From NCBI RefSeq assembly GCF_001949145.1, contig NW_019091557.1, positions 450,943-503,874 of the forward strand: a stretch of DNA of 52,932 nucleotides, given 5' to 3'. Each line of letters begins with the position of its first letter. Within the stretch, counting starts at the first letter, position 1. Positions 31,081 through 42,279 of the stretch are shown piece by piece. The translations under genes were made by a program, and so were the position numbers. The notes beneath the pieces were generated by a model. It saw only the letters and a list, made by a program, of their open reading frames with translations. It did not search any database and was not told where the DNA came from. Source of the stretch: Acanthaster planci. Its lineage: Eukaryota; Echinodermata; Asteroidea; Valvatida; Acanthasteridae.

Positions 31081-31455
31081 GACACTGGAGTGCAAGCAAA
31101 CATCATCTCGGAAAACACACTGAAGCAAATCAAAGGAAATCCACCAGTGACAAGCACTACAGTAAGACTGATAAGCTACAGTGGAGAAAAAATCCCAGTA
31201 GTCGGCAAGTGCACGATTAAAGTATGCCGTCGTGGCATCTCACACAAATTCAAGTTCATTGTCGTCAAAACTGTACAAAACTTGCTTGGACTCGATGCAG
31301 CAGTCAAAATGCAGCTCATCAAGCGCATAGACAACATGGAGAAAACTGACATCACAAAGGAATATGCTGATGTCTTTGACGGAATAAGATGTTTCAGTAG
31401 AAGTCTTCATATCAAGCTTGATGAGAATGCAACTCCAGTGGTCCACCCACCCTGA
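31081..31455 (+). pseudogene. gypsy-3 protease
   Basis: The retropepsin triad DTG is intact at 31081-31089, followed by VQANIISENTLKQI, then RLISYSGEKIPVVGKCTIKV and FKFIVVKTVQNLLGLDAAV. Directly before the Asp codon stands taa (31078-31080), so the N-terminal strand is cut off or was converted to a stop. The end of the frame (ITKEYADVFDGI) is the usual linker to the RT. Confidence 0.82.
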
Positions 31456-31458
31456 CAA

Positions 31459-32072
31459 GTGCCATTTGCACTGGAAGCGAAACTCAAAGAAGAACTGGAC
31501 AGACTTGTTGAACAAAACATTGTGGAGAAAGTTTACTATCCTACAGACTGGGTAAATTCATTGGTAATTGTTGAGAGACCAAATGGCAAGCTCAGACTTT
31601 GTCTGGATCCCAAAGAGTTGAATCAGGCAATGAAATGTGAGCATTATCAAATACCAGTGATTGAAGAGATAGTCATCAAACTAGATAAGGCACAGTACTT
31701 TTCGATACTGGATGCCAACAATGGGTTCTGGCAGATCCCATTGGACAAGCAAAGCTCAGATCTCTGTACATTCATTACACCTTTCGGAAGGTACAGGTTC
31801 ATGCGATTATCATTCGGTATTCACAGCGCTTCAGAGGTATTTCATAAGAAGAATGACTGAGATACTTGAAAATGTTCATGGAGCAGGATGATATACTAGT
31901 GTATGGAAAAAGTAGGGAGGAACAGGATGCAAGGTTGAAAGAGGTGCTAGAATTAGCAAGAGCAAACAAAATAAAACTGAACAAAGCAAAGTGCAAAGTA
32001 GCACAAACTGAAATCCAGTACCTTGGACGTCAGCTACCCCATGAAGGCATACAGCGAGACAAGCTACGGTAA
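31459..32072 (+). pseudogene. gypsy-3 reverse transcriptase
   Basis: LDRLVEQNIVEKVYYPTDWV, RPNGKLRLCLDPKELNQA, YFSILDANNGFWQIPLD (motif A Asp kept), FITPFGRYRFMRLSFGI. Two stops at about 31858 interrupt the palm. It resumes with DDILVYGKSREEQDARL, in which the Tyr of Y-x-DD is not recognisable, and then NKAKCKVAQTEIQYLG. The missing Tyr box and the stops make it inactive. Confidence 0.9.
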
Positions 32073-32086
32073 AGGCCATTCTGGAA

Positions 32087-32695
32087 ATGCCTACTCTAGA
32101 GTCCAAAAAAGACTTGGAAAGATTTCTAGGCATGATTCAGTACGTAGGGAGATTTATTCCATCTCTATCAGAATTGTCGGCTCTGCTCGGAATCCTGTTG
32201 AAAAAGGAAATGGAATGGTACTGGGAAAAAGAAGAAGCCTTTAACAAACTGAAAGAACTCGCAACAACAACTCCTACTTTGGAGTATTTCAATGTAGAAA
32301 AACAAGTAGAAAAGCCAGTTGATGCTAGCAAGGATGGTATGGGAGCAGTGCTGACACAAGAAGACAGTCCTATGGCATATGCCTCCAAAGCTCTAACGCA
32401 GACTGAAAAAGGCTATGCAAAAAAAGAAAAAGAAATGCTTGCCATCAAATTTGGCTGTCAAAAATTTCACCAGTACATATATGGCAGGCCGTGACTGTAA
32501 TCAGTGATCACAAACCCCTGGAAACAATCACCAGGAAAGCCGTCAGCAGCACCACCACGCATCCAAAGACTGCTATTAGCAGTACAGAAATATGACATAA
32601 AGGTCATGCATAAGCCTGGCACGATCGAGCAAAGAAATGATAAGAGCAGATACATTGTCCAGAGCTTACCTGCCAGCAGAACAAACTGGAAATGA
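32087..32695 (+). pseudogene. gypsy-3 RNase H
   Basis: DLERFLGMIQYVGRFIPSLS leads into RNase H: KPVDASKDGMGAVLTQ (Asp kept), YASKALTQTEKGYAKKEKEM (Glu kept), FHQYIYG, LVISDHKPLETI (Asp kept) and PRIQRLLLAVQKYDIKVMHK. A stop at 32492-32494 and frameshifts split it, and the last Asp (A-D-x-LSR) is in a neighbouring frame (IRADTLSRAYLP). Confidence 0.88.
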
Positions 32696-33640
32696 ACAGA
32701 ACAAAATAGAAATACAAGTGCACTCGCTGGTATCAAATGTACTGATGAGTGATGAGAAACGTAGTGAGTTCACAGAAGCAACAAAGAAAGACAAAACACT
32801 ACAAATGATGACAAACATAGTACTAGATGGTTGGCCAGAAACAAAACAAAAGATGCCTGATGAATTAAGACCATATTGGGACTTTCATGAAGAAATTCAT
32901 GTAGCTGAGGAGTTACTGTTCAAAGGACAAAAGATAATTGTTCCCAAGGCACTACAGCAAGAAATGCTGGCAAAAATACATAGTAGACACCTAGGCATGA
33001 ACAAGTGCAAAGCTAGGGCAAGAGACACTTTGTATTGGCCAGGAATGTCCAAACAGAGAGGATATGTGCAGCAGGTGTGCAGTTTGTCTAGAGCATAGGA
33101 AAACAAACATAAAAGAGCCAGTGATTCCACACCCAACCCCAGAACGCCCATGGTCCAAAGTTGGGCTTGATCTATTCCACCTTGGTTCAAGAACATACTT
33201 GACAGAAGTAGACTATTACTCAATTCCCAGAGATAATGTTGCTTGACTACACTACTAGTAAAAGAGTGATTCCTGCACTAAAGAGCATATTTGCTCGTCA
33301 TGGAATGCCAGATCAAGTGATCTCAGATGGAGGCCCGCAGTATAGTAGTATAGTAGCAATGCATTCAGGGAGTTTGCCCAATCATGGCAATTCGATCACA
33401 TACATGTAAAGTCTAGCCCAGGGTATGCACAGTCAAATGGAATGGTTGAAAAAAACATTCAGTCGGTGAAACAGTTACTAAAGAAAGCACACGAAAGTAA
33501 ACAAGATCCATACCTGACTCTATTGGAGTACAGAAACACACCCATAGATCAAAATCTTGGATCCCCATGTCAATTGTTGGTTAGCAAGAGAACAAAGAGC
33601 ATTCTTCCTACACTTGCAAAACTGTTTGAAACTGTTTGAA
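32637..33640 (+). pseudogene. gypsy-3 integrase
   Basis: Zinc-binding N-terminus: KIHSRHLGMNKCKARARDTL, YWPGMS and a cysteine pair split by a frameshift. Core: VGLDLFHLGSRTYL (first Asp), a degraded middle, SDGGPQYSS (second Asp, near 33330), then SSPGYAQSNGMVEKNIQSVK with the Glu retained. EYRNTPIDQNLGSPCQLLV follows. Stops near 33096, 33244 and 33260 break the frame. D,D,E is present but spread over three frames. Confidence 0.88.
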
Positions 33641-33649
33641 CCCAAAGTT

Positions 33650-33988
33650 CAAACCAGTGTCCATCAGCAACTGATCAGTAGGCAGAATGTTCAGAAGATG
33701 TACCATGATAGAAACTCTGGTAAATTACCGAATGTGAACATAGGTGACTCAGTCAGAGTACAACAAAAGGATGGCACATGGCAACCTGCAGTGGTAACAC
33801 AGAAAACACAGGAGCCTAGATCGTACATAGTGAAAACACCCATGGGAAAACTGAGAAGAAACAGAAAACATCTTCTCAAAACCAAAGAAGGAACACCAAA
33901 CCTAGAACCACCAAACCTAGATCATGTGTCAAATATGAAACAACCACAGTCGTTACAAGAACCCCAGAAAAGTGTCAAAAAGAGGTAG
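33650..33988 (+). pseudogene. gypsy-3 integrase C-terminal domain
   Basis: The open frame reads RQNVQKMYHDRNSGKLPNVN, GDSVRVQQKDGTWQPAVVTQ, EPRSYIVKTPMGKLRRNRKH. This is the small barrel at the C-terminus of Mag-type integrases (GD-x-V...W-x-x-A-x-V...RSY-x-V...G-x-x-x-RRNR-x-H). It ends tag at about 33986-33988. A purine-rich stretch follows, a possible polypurine tract. Confidence 0.85.
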
Positions 33989-34646
33989 AAGTGGAAGATT
34001 AAACAGACTGCATCAGAGATACAATTGTATGTAGAGGAAAACTAACAAGCGAGTATTGTAAATATGTTAAGTCACTGACTTTCCACTTGCTAAAATTCAC
34101 TTATAGTTTATTGGTCATGAAACATTTGAAGTAGAACCCAACTTTGATACATGTATGTCAAGTCCAGATAAAAGTTCAAAGCACAAGAAGTAGCATGAGG
34201 GATACACTTTACTTTAAGTGACTAGTGACGTACTTGTAAGTGCAGATCTTGGATGTTTGTATGGCGCCCTCAACATCACTGGAATCACATGTGCAAACAT
34301 ACGAACAACCACATTTTTATGATAGCTATTTGTGTAATCCCAGATCCTACGGGCACAATAATCACAGATCTTGCTTGTTGTAATCACGTGGAAGGAGGCA
34401 AGGAGGTACAAGTAATAAGCACAATCATAATATATTTTGTTACCAGCCCCTCATTTCCTTTACCAGCCTCTCATTTCCTGAGTAAATGTATTTTATGCTA
34501 AAATGTGCTATGAATTATGTATTTTGCCTTATTTGAACAATGTACATTAACTTCTCTCAAAATTATATCAGAATTGAGGCCCCCCAACTTTTTTTAGGTA
34601 TACTTGTGACGTTTGGAAGATAGAGGGCACTCTTCATCTTGTCTCA
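33989..34646. other. Probable 3' LTR region of gypsy-3, no gene
   Basis: Non-coding AT-rich DNA directly after the integrase. LTR position is expected from the element order, but no second copy was found to define its ends. Confidence 0.35.
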
Positions 34647-34730
34647 TTGACATGTCATTAAAAGTCAATGAGCAAAGTTTCTGTGAAACAATAAAGGTCC
34701 AAAGAAAATCTTCCCTTTTCATCTCACAGG
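34647..34730 (+). repeat. Copy 1 of an LTR-derived repeat
   Basis: From ttgacatgtc to atctcacagg this matches 36073-36145 nearly base for base except for an 11-bp insert (attaaaagtca). Both hold aacaataaaggtccaaag, which includes AATAAA. It is likely a fragment of the same LTR that ends at 36162. Confidence 0.8.
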
Positions 34731-36072
34731 TATATACTTTCCATTTTCTGTTATCAAATATGGGATCTTCATATATTCAAGTTCATTTAGAGCTCATTAT
34801 TTGTGTTGGGGATTGTCGGATATTTAAGGAGTGAAACGGATTGAAAAGGGAGTGAAAGTTGTTTCTCAGACCATGTGATAAGCACATTCCTCAAGTAACA
34901 TAAGATATTTCTTAGATTCTATAGAGATAATGTTAGTAATTTCTATTCATTTAAGACCAGTGTCCCTCTCTGATTGTGGCCAAGTAGAAATGATAAAGCA
35001 CATGCAGGCCTACAAAAGGTGTAAATTGATGAACTGTTATTTAGATGGATCTTAAGGGTTGGACAACATGATGTACATGTAAATGTGTAGTGTTTAGAGT
35101 NNNNNNNNNNNNNNNNNNNNNNNNNNNNNNNNNNNNNNNNNNNNNNNNNNNNNNNNNNNNNNNNNNNNNNNNNNNNNNNNNNNNNNNNNNNNNNNNNNNN
35201 NNNNNNNNNNNNNNNNNNNNNNNNNNNNNNNNNNNNNNNNNNNNNNNNNNNNNNNNNNNNNNNNNNNNNNNNNNNNNNNNNNNNNNNNNNNNNNNNNNNN
35301 NNNNNNNNNNNNNNNNNNNNNNNNNNNNNNNNNNNNNNNNNNNNNNNNNNNNNNNNNNNNNNNNNNNNNNNNNNNNNNNNNNNNNNNNNNNNNNNNNNNN
35401 NNNNNNNNNNNNNNNNNNNNNNNNNNNNNNNNNNNNNNNNNNNNNNNNNNNNNNNNNNNNNNNNNNNNNNNNNNNNNNNNNNNNNNNNNNNNNNNNNNNN
35501 NNNNNNNNNNNNNNNNNNNNNNNGCATGTAATTTTCCTTTATTTTTCAGACCATCATCACACAGTTGTTGAATACTGAATTTCATTTGGCTACACTACTG
35601 TTGTCGTCTAAATAACAACATGACAATGGAGTTCAGCTCATTTGGAAAAATTGCAACAACGTGTTCATTTCTTTGATTTCGTAACAGACTGCTTGTATTA
35701 AATGGATGTATATGTGTTCACGTACGTGTTCAAGATAATGTGTGTACCAGACACATGAGATGGAAGTTTAAGAGTTATGCATGTACATGGAAATTGGGTT
35801 ATTGTTTCCGAGTATTTGACCAGTTATTGACGGACAATTGTCAAGTCAGAGACTCAAGTGTAGTGAGGAAATTCTTTATTCCAGTTAATAGTCATGACCA
35901 AGTAAATAATTGTGTATTGTGAGAACAGGCATTGGATACATGTACTTATAGGTTATTCAAGGACTAAAGTATAGTACAAGTGATGCTACTGTGTTGGGTC
36001 ATGAAGGACACTTGCTGCACACAAATTAATTGTACCTTTTCATGATTTTCCAGTCATTATTAATAATCTGAT
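34731..36072. other. Non-coding stretch with an assembly gap
   Basis: LTR-like or intergenic DNA between two copies of the repeat, interrupted by the gap at 35101-35523. No coding motif was found. Confidence 0.4.
35101..35523. other. Assembly gap (423 N)
   Basis: Run of N. Frames crossing it are artefacts. Confidence 0.99.
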
Positions 36073-36162
36073 TTGACATGTCAATGAGCAAAGTTTTTCT
36101 GAAACAATAAAGGTCCAAAGAAAATCTTCCTTTTTCATCTCACGGCTCCAAACCTGGTAACA
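36073..36162 (+). repeat. End of gypsy-4 5' LTR and primer-binding region
   Basis: Second copy of the 34647 repeat with AATAAA, then gctccaaacctggtaaca and tttggcgacc at 36163. A tttggcga motif just after an LTR end is common in Ty3/gypsy leaders. The 18-base LTR end recurs at 39342-39359. Confidence 0.6.
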
Positions 36163-36344
36163 TTTGGCGACCTTGCCAGGACCCTGTCAATGGGGTAATC
36201 GTTAGCGGATAGGACCACGTGGAGTAGCCAAACCACTGCATACGACTGACCAGCAGAATGAGGGGTGCAGGTATATGTACTTGCAACAGACACCGGTGCT
36301 TAAGCCAAACAACGGAAGTGAAACACTGGTGTACACAGACCAAG

Positions 36345-36827
36345 ATGGCGTCCCTGGAGGAGTTGGAGAAAGTGGAGGCAGGGGTGAAGGCGAGACTCTA
36401 TGGCCTATCCACGGAGCAGCTACTGAGTGTGGTTGACCACTTGAAGATCCGTGAGGGAATGGGTGAGAAGGACCGACATGGTCTCATCAAGTATATTAAC
36501 AGATACTTGGATGGGGAGGAAGTGGAGGAACATGACGATCACGGACTAGCAATTCTCCAGGGCCTCCAAGAGCATATGAAAGGGTTGGTCACTGCCACCA
36601 GTACAACCAGTACCACTGACAAGAAACCAGAGCCGACCTTTGACCTCAGGATAGAACTAAAGATATATGGCCAGATCGGTTGCCCAGGACAGGTGGACAA
36701 ACTGACATTCAATAGCCTAGCCAGGCAAATTGAGGATGCCCAACAAAAGGGACACAAGGAACGAGAGATCATTTCTTTAGTCACGAGAGCAGTCAGCCCT
36801 GGGCTTCCTCTGCGCAGTTACCTGTAG
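36345..36827 (+). pseudogene. gypsy-4 Gag N-terminal region
   Basis: ATG 36345 opens a 160-codon frame: MASLEELEKVEAGVKARLYG, then DHLKIREGMGEKDRHGLIKY (a SAP-like or helical N-terminal module with LIKYINRYLDG). It continues to the capsid start DLRIELKIYGQIGCPGQVDK and LTFNSLARQIEDAQQKGHKE. It ends tag at 36825-36827, and the capsid text goes on in another frame. Such Gag proteins are known from several animal gypsy elements. Confidence 0.75.
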
Positions 36828-36962
36828 GGATGACAGAGTATCACACGGCCCCAACTGCTTCACGTCTTAAGGGCCCACTACAAGGAGCGGGATGCAATTG
36901 ATCTATACCAGGAGCTGGCAGCTGCCTCTCAACAACAGAAGGAGTCTCCCCATGAATTTTTC

Positions 36963-37535
36963 ATGCGGGCAATGAGTCTTCGGCAGAGAGTAATATTCTC
37001 CTCCCAGGAAGATCAATCTCCACTCAGGTATAACACTGATCTTGTCCAGGGCACATTTATGCAGTCCCTCAAGACAGGCCTGACTGGAAGTCTTAAGGGA
37101 GAGATGAGGCAATACCTTCAGGATCCAGACATCAGTGATGAGGAACTACTTGAAAAGCTGAGCCTTGTTGTTAGTTTGGAAGAGAAGTGGGTGGAGAAGC
37201 GCGGCCCCAAGCCTAGGATCAGTACTGTGTCGGCCCCAGATGACGAGTCCAAGTCGAAAACAGCAGAAAGTGATCAAATCAAGCAGCTCGCTGCCGGCCT
37301 GCAAGAATTGACTGCTTGCGTTGCATCGCTCCGTGAAGCTATGAATTCACCACAGTCAATGACTCCAAAGAGACAGCAGGAGAGGAAGACTAGGGAGAGA
37401 GGATGCCCCCCTTGCAGAGAAAAGGGAGTTGGAAGTGAGTGTCAGTATTGTTTCAAGTGTGGTGGTGACAATCACATCACTCGTGGGTGTCGGTCGGGAA
37501 ATGGATCAGGGTTACCTCTGGGGGACAAGAAGTAA
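36963..37535 (+). pseudogene. gypsy-4 Gag capsid end and zinc knuckle
   Basis: The frame covers the capsid C-terminal part (FMQSLKTGLTGSLKGEMRQY, then LQDPDISDEELLEKL), a basic linker and CFKCGGDNHITRGC, a complete CX2CX4HX4C knuckle at about 37450-37490. It ends taa at 37533-37535. The region between 36828 and 36962 holds the middle of the capsid in another frame. Confidence 0.85.
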
Positions 37536-37619
37536 ACCCTAGAAAGAAAGAATCTCGGAGTATGCATTTCCAACCCCCTCGGTATCTTCAGTGAACCAGA
37601 ATATGACATGCCACAAGGA

Positions 37620-38544
37620 TGAACGATAAGCTTACTCGACTAGTGGGGCAGAAGTGCCTTGTAAGCTGCACCCTTGAGAGACAACCAGTTCAAGCTTTAT
37701 GGGACACTGGAGCACCGGTTTCAGTGATGTCAAGGAGTGGCTTGAAGAAAACATTTCAGAAACACAACTGATGGATATTGGGCTGTTGACAACACCAGAC
37801 CTCCATCTAACTGCTGCAAATGGATCATCTGTTCCATTTGATGGATGGGTAGCAGTGGATATGAAATTCACTGAACAAGACCAGAATGAGAGTTCCTTAA
37901 CTGTTCCTTTCCTTGTGACTCCTGATGATCTGCCTGAACTGATCATTGGATACAACGTCATTGAAGAAGTACATGTAATTCATAGATCAAGTGACGATGT
38001 AGCATTGCAAAAGTTGTTGACGTCTTCCCTACCAAAATCAAAGAAAAGTAACACCAAAGCAGTCATCAATCTGATAAGAAGTAACGATCCTCAGGATTTC
38101 TGCCAGGTGAAGACTGGGAAGATGGCTATCTGTGTGCCACCAGGTGAAACGGTTTATGTCGACTGCAGAGTACACATTGGTCCTGTCAGCAGGAGTATAG
38201 TCACCCTCTTTGAACCCGAAGCCAATGGGCCAGACACCACAGAGCCACTACTTCTGGATGAGTGCGTAGTGAACATCGGGAGAGGGTCATCGAGCCAAAT
38301 CAAAATTCCTGTGCACAAAGCAACTACCAAGAACATCACTATTGGGGGACGGACAACTTTAGGACGTCTCCGATTGGTGCGGTCAGTCTGCACAGGAAAA
38401 CTTCCAGTCCCCTCAGAAGACAGTACAAGACCAAACATGGAAACGGTACAGGCCAGTGTAGCTCGGATGACAACCACTACTAACACTCAACTCTCACCCC
38501 TCAACGACTCTCGAGTGACGAGGAAAAATGGGACCCCCGTTTGA
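37620..38544 (+). pseudogene. gypsy-4 protease and linker
   Basis: The retropepsin motif ALWDTGAPVSVM is intact (DTG at 37703-37711) in a frame that stops soon after (FQKHN). The rest is in the frame open from 37699: LHLTAANGSSVPFDGWVAVD and DLPELIIGYNVIEEV, matching the second half of the protease. A long linker runs to 38544, with PPGETVYVDCRV and a second IKIPVHKATTKNI strand. One frameshift at about 37755 separates the halves. Confidence 0.85.
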
Positions 38545-38547
38545 TCT

Positions 38548-39341
38548 TAGTCATCTTGATGAACAACAGAGGGCAGCAGTCCAGAAGATGTTGCGTGAAG
38601 AATCAGCCACCTTTGCTAGGGGTGACGAAGATGTTGGATTGATCGAGGAGCTACAGATAACGATTCGACTGACAGATGACATTCCAGTGTAGAAAACATA
38701 CCAGTCAATACCACGACCACTGTATCAAGAAGTACGAGCCTACTTGCAAGACCTCATAGAAAGGCAGTGGATTGTCAGATCAGAGTCCCCATATGCAGCC
38801 CCAGTTGTCTGTGTGAGAAAGAAATGTGGAGGACTACACTTGTGTGTAGACTACAGAGAATTGAATAAGAAAAGATCGACAGCCAATCCCCAAAATTCAA
38901 GATATACCGATGGTTTTCCACATTGGATAAGGAAAGGTGTATCATCAAGGCTACATGGCGGAGGAGAGCAGGCCATTGACAGCATTTGTCACCCCTTTTG
39001 GCCTATACGAATGGGTTCGGATCCCATTTGGGTTAAAGAATGCACCAGCTGCATACCAGCACTGTATGGAGAAAACATTGAATGGCCTGAACCATGACAT
39101 CTGTGAAGTCTACTTAGATGACATAATTGTTTTCAGTGCCACCTTTGAAGACCACGTAACTAACCTCAGAAGAGTTCTCCAGCAACTCCATCAGCATGGA
39201 GTGAAATTGAAGGCTGCAAAATGCAACCTCTTTCAAGACAAGGTCCGCTACTTGGGGCAGATAATCTCAGCTGAAGGTTACAAGCCAGATCCAAAAGAGA
39301 CAGAGGCACTCCAGAAACTGAAGCAGAACACTCCACGTACA
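38548..39341 (+). pseudogene. gypsy-4 reverse transcriptase
   Basis: It starts HLDEQQRAAVQKMLREESAT and crosses a stop at 38690-38692. It then shows RQWIVRSESPYAAPVVCVRK, LHLCVDYRELNKK, FSTLDK (motif A Asp at 38926-38928, in a shifted frame), [34 protein letters not shown] and YLDDIIVFS (39111-39122), and ends [21 protein letters not shown] deletion of about 10 codons precedes motif A. The protein text breaks at NTPRT, where LTR-like sequence begins. Catalytic Asp residues are retained. Confidence 0.92.
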
Positions 39342-39850
39342 GCTCCGAACCTGGTAACAATTTTCTGAGGGAATTTAGACTTTGGGTTCAATATAGCAGG
39401 AGTAACTAGATACTTTGTAACTTTAGAAACCAGACACTTTGTTCTGTCACATGTGCATGATAGAATGTCAACATGTACATTAATCTGTCATCGCAAGTTA
39501 AATCAAGCTTTCTTAATTATTGTTATCCTTATATGTTTGCAGTTTTCACGGAGCCTTCGTATACAGTAGAAGCCTGCAGTTGAAGCCGATTACTAAGTTG
39601 AATATAGTCAAGCAGATTGTACATAGACAGTGAAACATTTTAGAGCAACATGTACTTGGACTGGGATCAATAGACACTACTACTACAGATCAGAACAGTT
39701 TGACTAGAGTTGTGTGCACATCTAGTCAAGTGTTTGCACTTTCTGGAGTGGAGAGACCTGCAATAAATAGACTGGCTTTAGTGAGAACTGTATATTGCTC
39801 CTGTCGAGGCCTTTGCTTCAGTGAGTGTGTTAACTTACGCAACAATATTA
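39342..39850 (+). repeat. LTR-like insertion between RT and integrase of gypsy-4
   Basis: It opens with gctccgaacctggtaaca, nearly the 18-base LTR end at 36145-36162. It continues as non-coding DNA with AATAAA (gcaataaatagac, about 39761-39773) and ends ...caacaatatta before tttggcga at 39851-39858, another gypsy leader-type motif. RNase H is missing across this point. It reads as a solo LTR or recombination scar, but no target duplication is certain. Confidence 0.45.
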
Positions 39851-39858
39851 TTTGGCGA

Positions 39859-40329
39859 TCTGCGTATTTGAAACACTGAAACCCCCTAGCAACGGCACTA
39901 TTACAAACTTGGAAGTGCTGCTGTTATAGTATTTATTTGCATGATTTTGTGATTTAGATTTTGAGGTTCAAAACCAAACAAGAAACAGTTGTGTAAAACT
40001 CATCAGGTTTAAAAGGATAACTCATAAATGCACGACTTGTAAAGATATAGCTTTAACTTAAACAGCAATGTTCATAAAGTACCCGTACATGTACATGTAA
40101 TAAACATTTAGAAAAAGGGGATGTCATGTATTTAGCATGGCCCGTGTAAACAACTGGAGCACAACAATATTGTTATTGCACCCTCAAAATGGCAGGTTTC
40201 TAGACGTGTCATAACAAGGGCAAGCTACCTGCAGACAATCATGCTGCAGATCACATCCGTAAATAAGCCACCCAATACCGAGTCCATGATGGTATCCTAC
40301 TCCATTATACCAAATCTTCCTGGTCTGTG
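39859..40329. other. Leader-like non-coding DNA
   Basis: Between the tttggcga motif and the integrase. No gene text. gtacatgtacatgtaa at about 40085 is a local palindromic word common in this genome. Confidence 0.4.
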
Positions 40330-41226
40330 GTAGTCCCATCATCCCTCCAGCGTGATGTCATCCTTGAGCTACATCCAGAACCTGTGGCAGGCTACCTTGG
40401 TCGAGCAAGACTTTGGATTGCATAGCTCATCAGCACTTGTGGTGGAAGGGTATGGGGAAATCAGTACACAGCTTCATCCATTCCTGCCGTGTTTGTCAGT
40501 TGACAAAACTGCAAACCAGCTAGTCTCACGCTTTCCACACACTCCGAGGCCCCTTGGGAAGTCGTGGCCATTGACTTGTTGCATTCCCTCCCCAAAAGCT
40601 ATGGGGGACAGAAGTATCTTATGGTTGCAGTGGATCACTTCTCTAAGTGGACGGGAGGTTTTTTCCTGAAAAACACTACCGGATACACAGTCGCATGTAC
40701 CTTGGTTCACCAGCTCTTCAGTCGTCACGGTGCCCCGCAGTCTTGGCTGTTGGACAATGGCCCTCAATTCACGTCCAGTGCCCCTGGCCTCTGTCTGCTC
40801 TGATTGGGGCATCAAACAGTAATTCATATCGCCATACCATCCCCAGTCCAACTGGGTGGAGCAGGTGAATCGCACACTCAAGTCAATGATGCAAGCTCGG
40901 ACCATCGCACATGGGACACACATGTGGCAGAGTTTGCATTCACATTGAACTCGGCCGTACACGAGACAACAGGAGTGAAACCTTAAATGCTCATGTTAGG
41001 GCAAAACATGAGAGCCCCACTCACCAACAAGTGGGACACACATCATTTTGGAAATCCGCCTACTGCAGCTCAGGACGTCCATGAGCAGGCCCTCCAACAT
41101 GCTAACCAGCTCACTGCAAACGTGAACACTACTACAACAAAACTTGTTCTGTGCCAAGAAGGAAAAGACTATGTTCAGACCATGGAGCTATTACTAGGAG
41201 TAGGACTAGGATCAACACTAGCCTAG
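40330..41226 (+). pseudogene. gypsy integrase (assigned to gypsy-4)
   Basis: The zinc-binding start is seen as VVVPSSLQRDVILELHPEPV with GYLG. The core reads VVAIDLLHSLPKSYGGQKYL (first Asp), VDHFSKWT, SRHGAPQSWLLDNGPQF (second Asp, with L-D-N for S-D-R), and in another frame HPQSNWVEQVNRTLKSMM with the Glu kept. TWDTHVAEFAFTLNSAVHE and TTGVKP follow, then MLMLGQNMRAPLT. Stops at 40801-40803 and 40984-40986 and frameshifts break it. D,D,E residues survive. The C-terminal domain is lost after about 41200. Confidence 0.87.
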
Positions 41227-42163
41227 GCAGGCCCACAGTACATGTGCATGGCCCATTTCTGTGAAAATGACGAGTAACTTTAGTAGGCCTATGCCCACTT
41301 TGATTTTGCACAAATCTTGCAAATTGAAAAACGTTAAGCCTACTTTTCTGAAAATAAGTTTGTACATATCCATATTAACTTTGAAGAACTTCTTATGTAG
41401 GATGTGGGATTTTCAGAGATTGGTTTAAGTGTGCCACAAAAAGGGAACGATAAGTTGAATTTGTTCCAATTTCTGGATGCTGTTGTTTTTAAATTTCATG
41501 ACACCAAAATTGTTCACAGAGATGATCAGTAGCATGTATTTTAAAGGTTATAATATCATTATTTACTGTAACTGAATGAATTCAAATTTTTTCAGCAAAG
41601 AGCTTTGGCAGTGATGCATGAGGAAAGTCGAGGAAATGTCAAAGAGTGACACATTAGAGACTCGACTTCATTAGGGCCAGGCTAGTGGACTATATCTATG
41701 CATACGCGGCCTTGCTAGGCTAGTGGATTATACCTCGGTATACGGACCCTACTTCTAAACTAGAAACAAGTGGAGGAAGGCTTAAACATTGGGATAAAGC
41801 TCCCCGGCCATGAATGGTATCAGTCGCATATAGGTATTTCTCAATTGCCTTTTTGATTAATAACCCAGCAGTTTATCATGTTCAATTTGCCCAAATGGCA
41901 AATTTTGACCATCGTACCTGTTGGTGAATTATTTGTCATTCCAATGACATAATTTTGTTACAACTGTGATTTGCTCAAGATCTTCATTGGCAGTGAACAT
42001 GTACAACTCCGGGCACCATCTCTGATCTCTGAGAACATTAACTACTGCACACCACATTAGGTGCGTTCAACTAGCATCTATCATGTGTTCGAATGAATCT
42101 ATTTTTAACGAGTAGCTCTTTTCAAGATGTATTTTCAAGAGCTATAAGAGTAGCTCCCTGTCA
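41227..42163. other. No gene seen
   Basis: Non-coding spacer with a short imperfect direct repeat (aggctagtgga followed by ttata, near 41681 and 41720). No motif recognised. Confidence 0.5.
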
Positions 42164-42279
42164 TGACATCGGACGTTGTCCATTATGTACATCTGGTACA
42201 GAGTCCATTTACATGCATCTCGTATGGAGACCAGCCTACCACATGCCACTTACACTCACAAGGTCGCAAAGTCTCAAGT
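42164..42279 (+). repeat. BEL-2 5' LTR (matched part)
   Basis: Begins tgacatcgg and aligns to 47545-47659 with about ten differences. It either ends near caagt or continues into unmatched DNA to the Gag leader. The exact 3' end is unknown. Confidence 0.7.

Larger units (their letters stand above)
31081..33988 (+). mobile_element. Ty3/gypsy remnant (gypsy-3), Mag/K02A2.6-like
   Basis: Protease, RT, RNase H, integrase and C-terminal domain follow one another without Gag. The wording of RT, RNase H and integrase (ANNGFWQIPL, PRIQRLLLAVQKYDIKV, SSPGYAQSNGMVEKNIQ) is that of the Mag/K02A2.6-like clade, clearly different from gypsy-1, -2 and -4. It starts abruptly at the protease active site, about 95 bases after the PHD-like segment of gypsy-2. 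Confidence 0.88.
36073..41226 (+). mobile_element. Ty3/gypsy remnant (gypsy-4), interrupted
   Basis: LTR end, Gag with zinc knuckle, protease and RT (36.1-39.3 kb), then about 0.9 kb of non-coding LTR-like DNA, then integrase (40.3-41.2 kb). RNase H is missing. Whether the integrase belongs to the same copy is not certain. All parts carry stops or frameshifts. Confidence 0.82.

Noticed and set aside
34943-35585. Open frames on both strands across the second N run
   Set aside because: Artefacts of the gap; the known bases on each side show no coding features.
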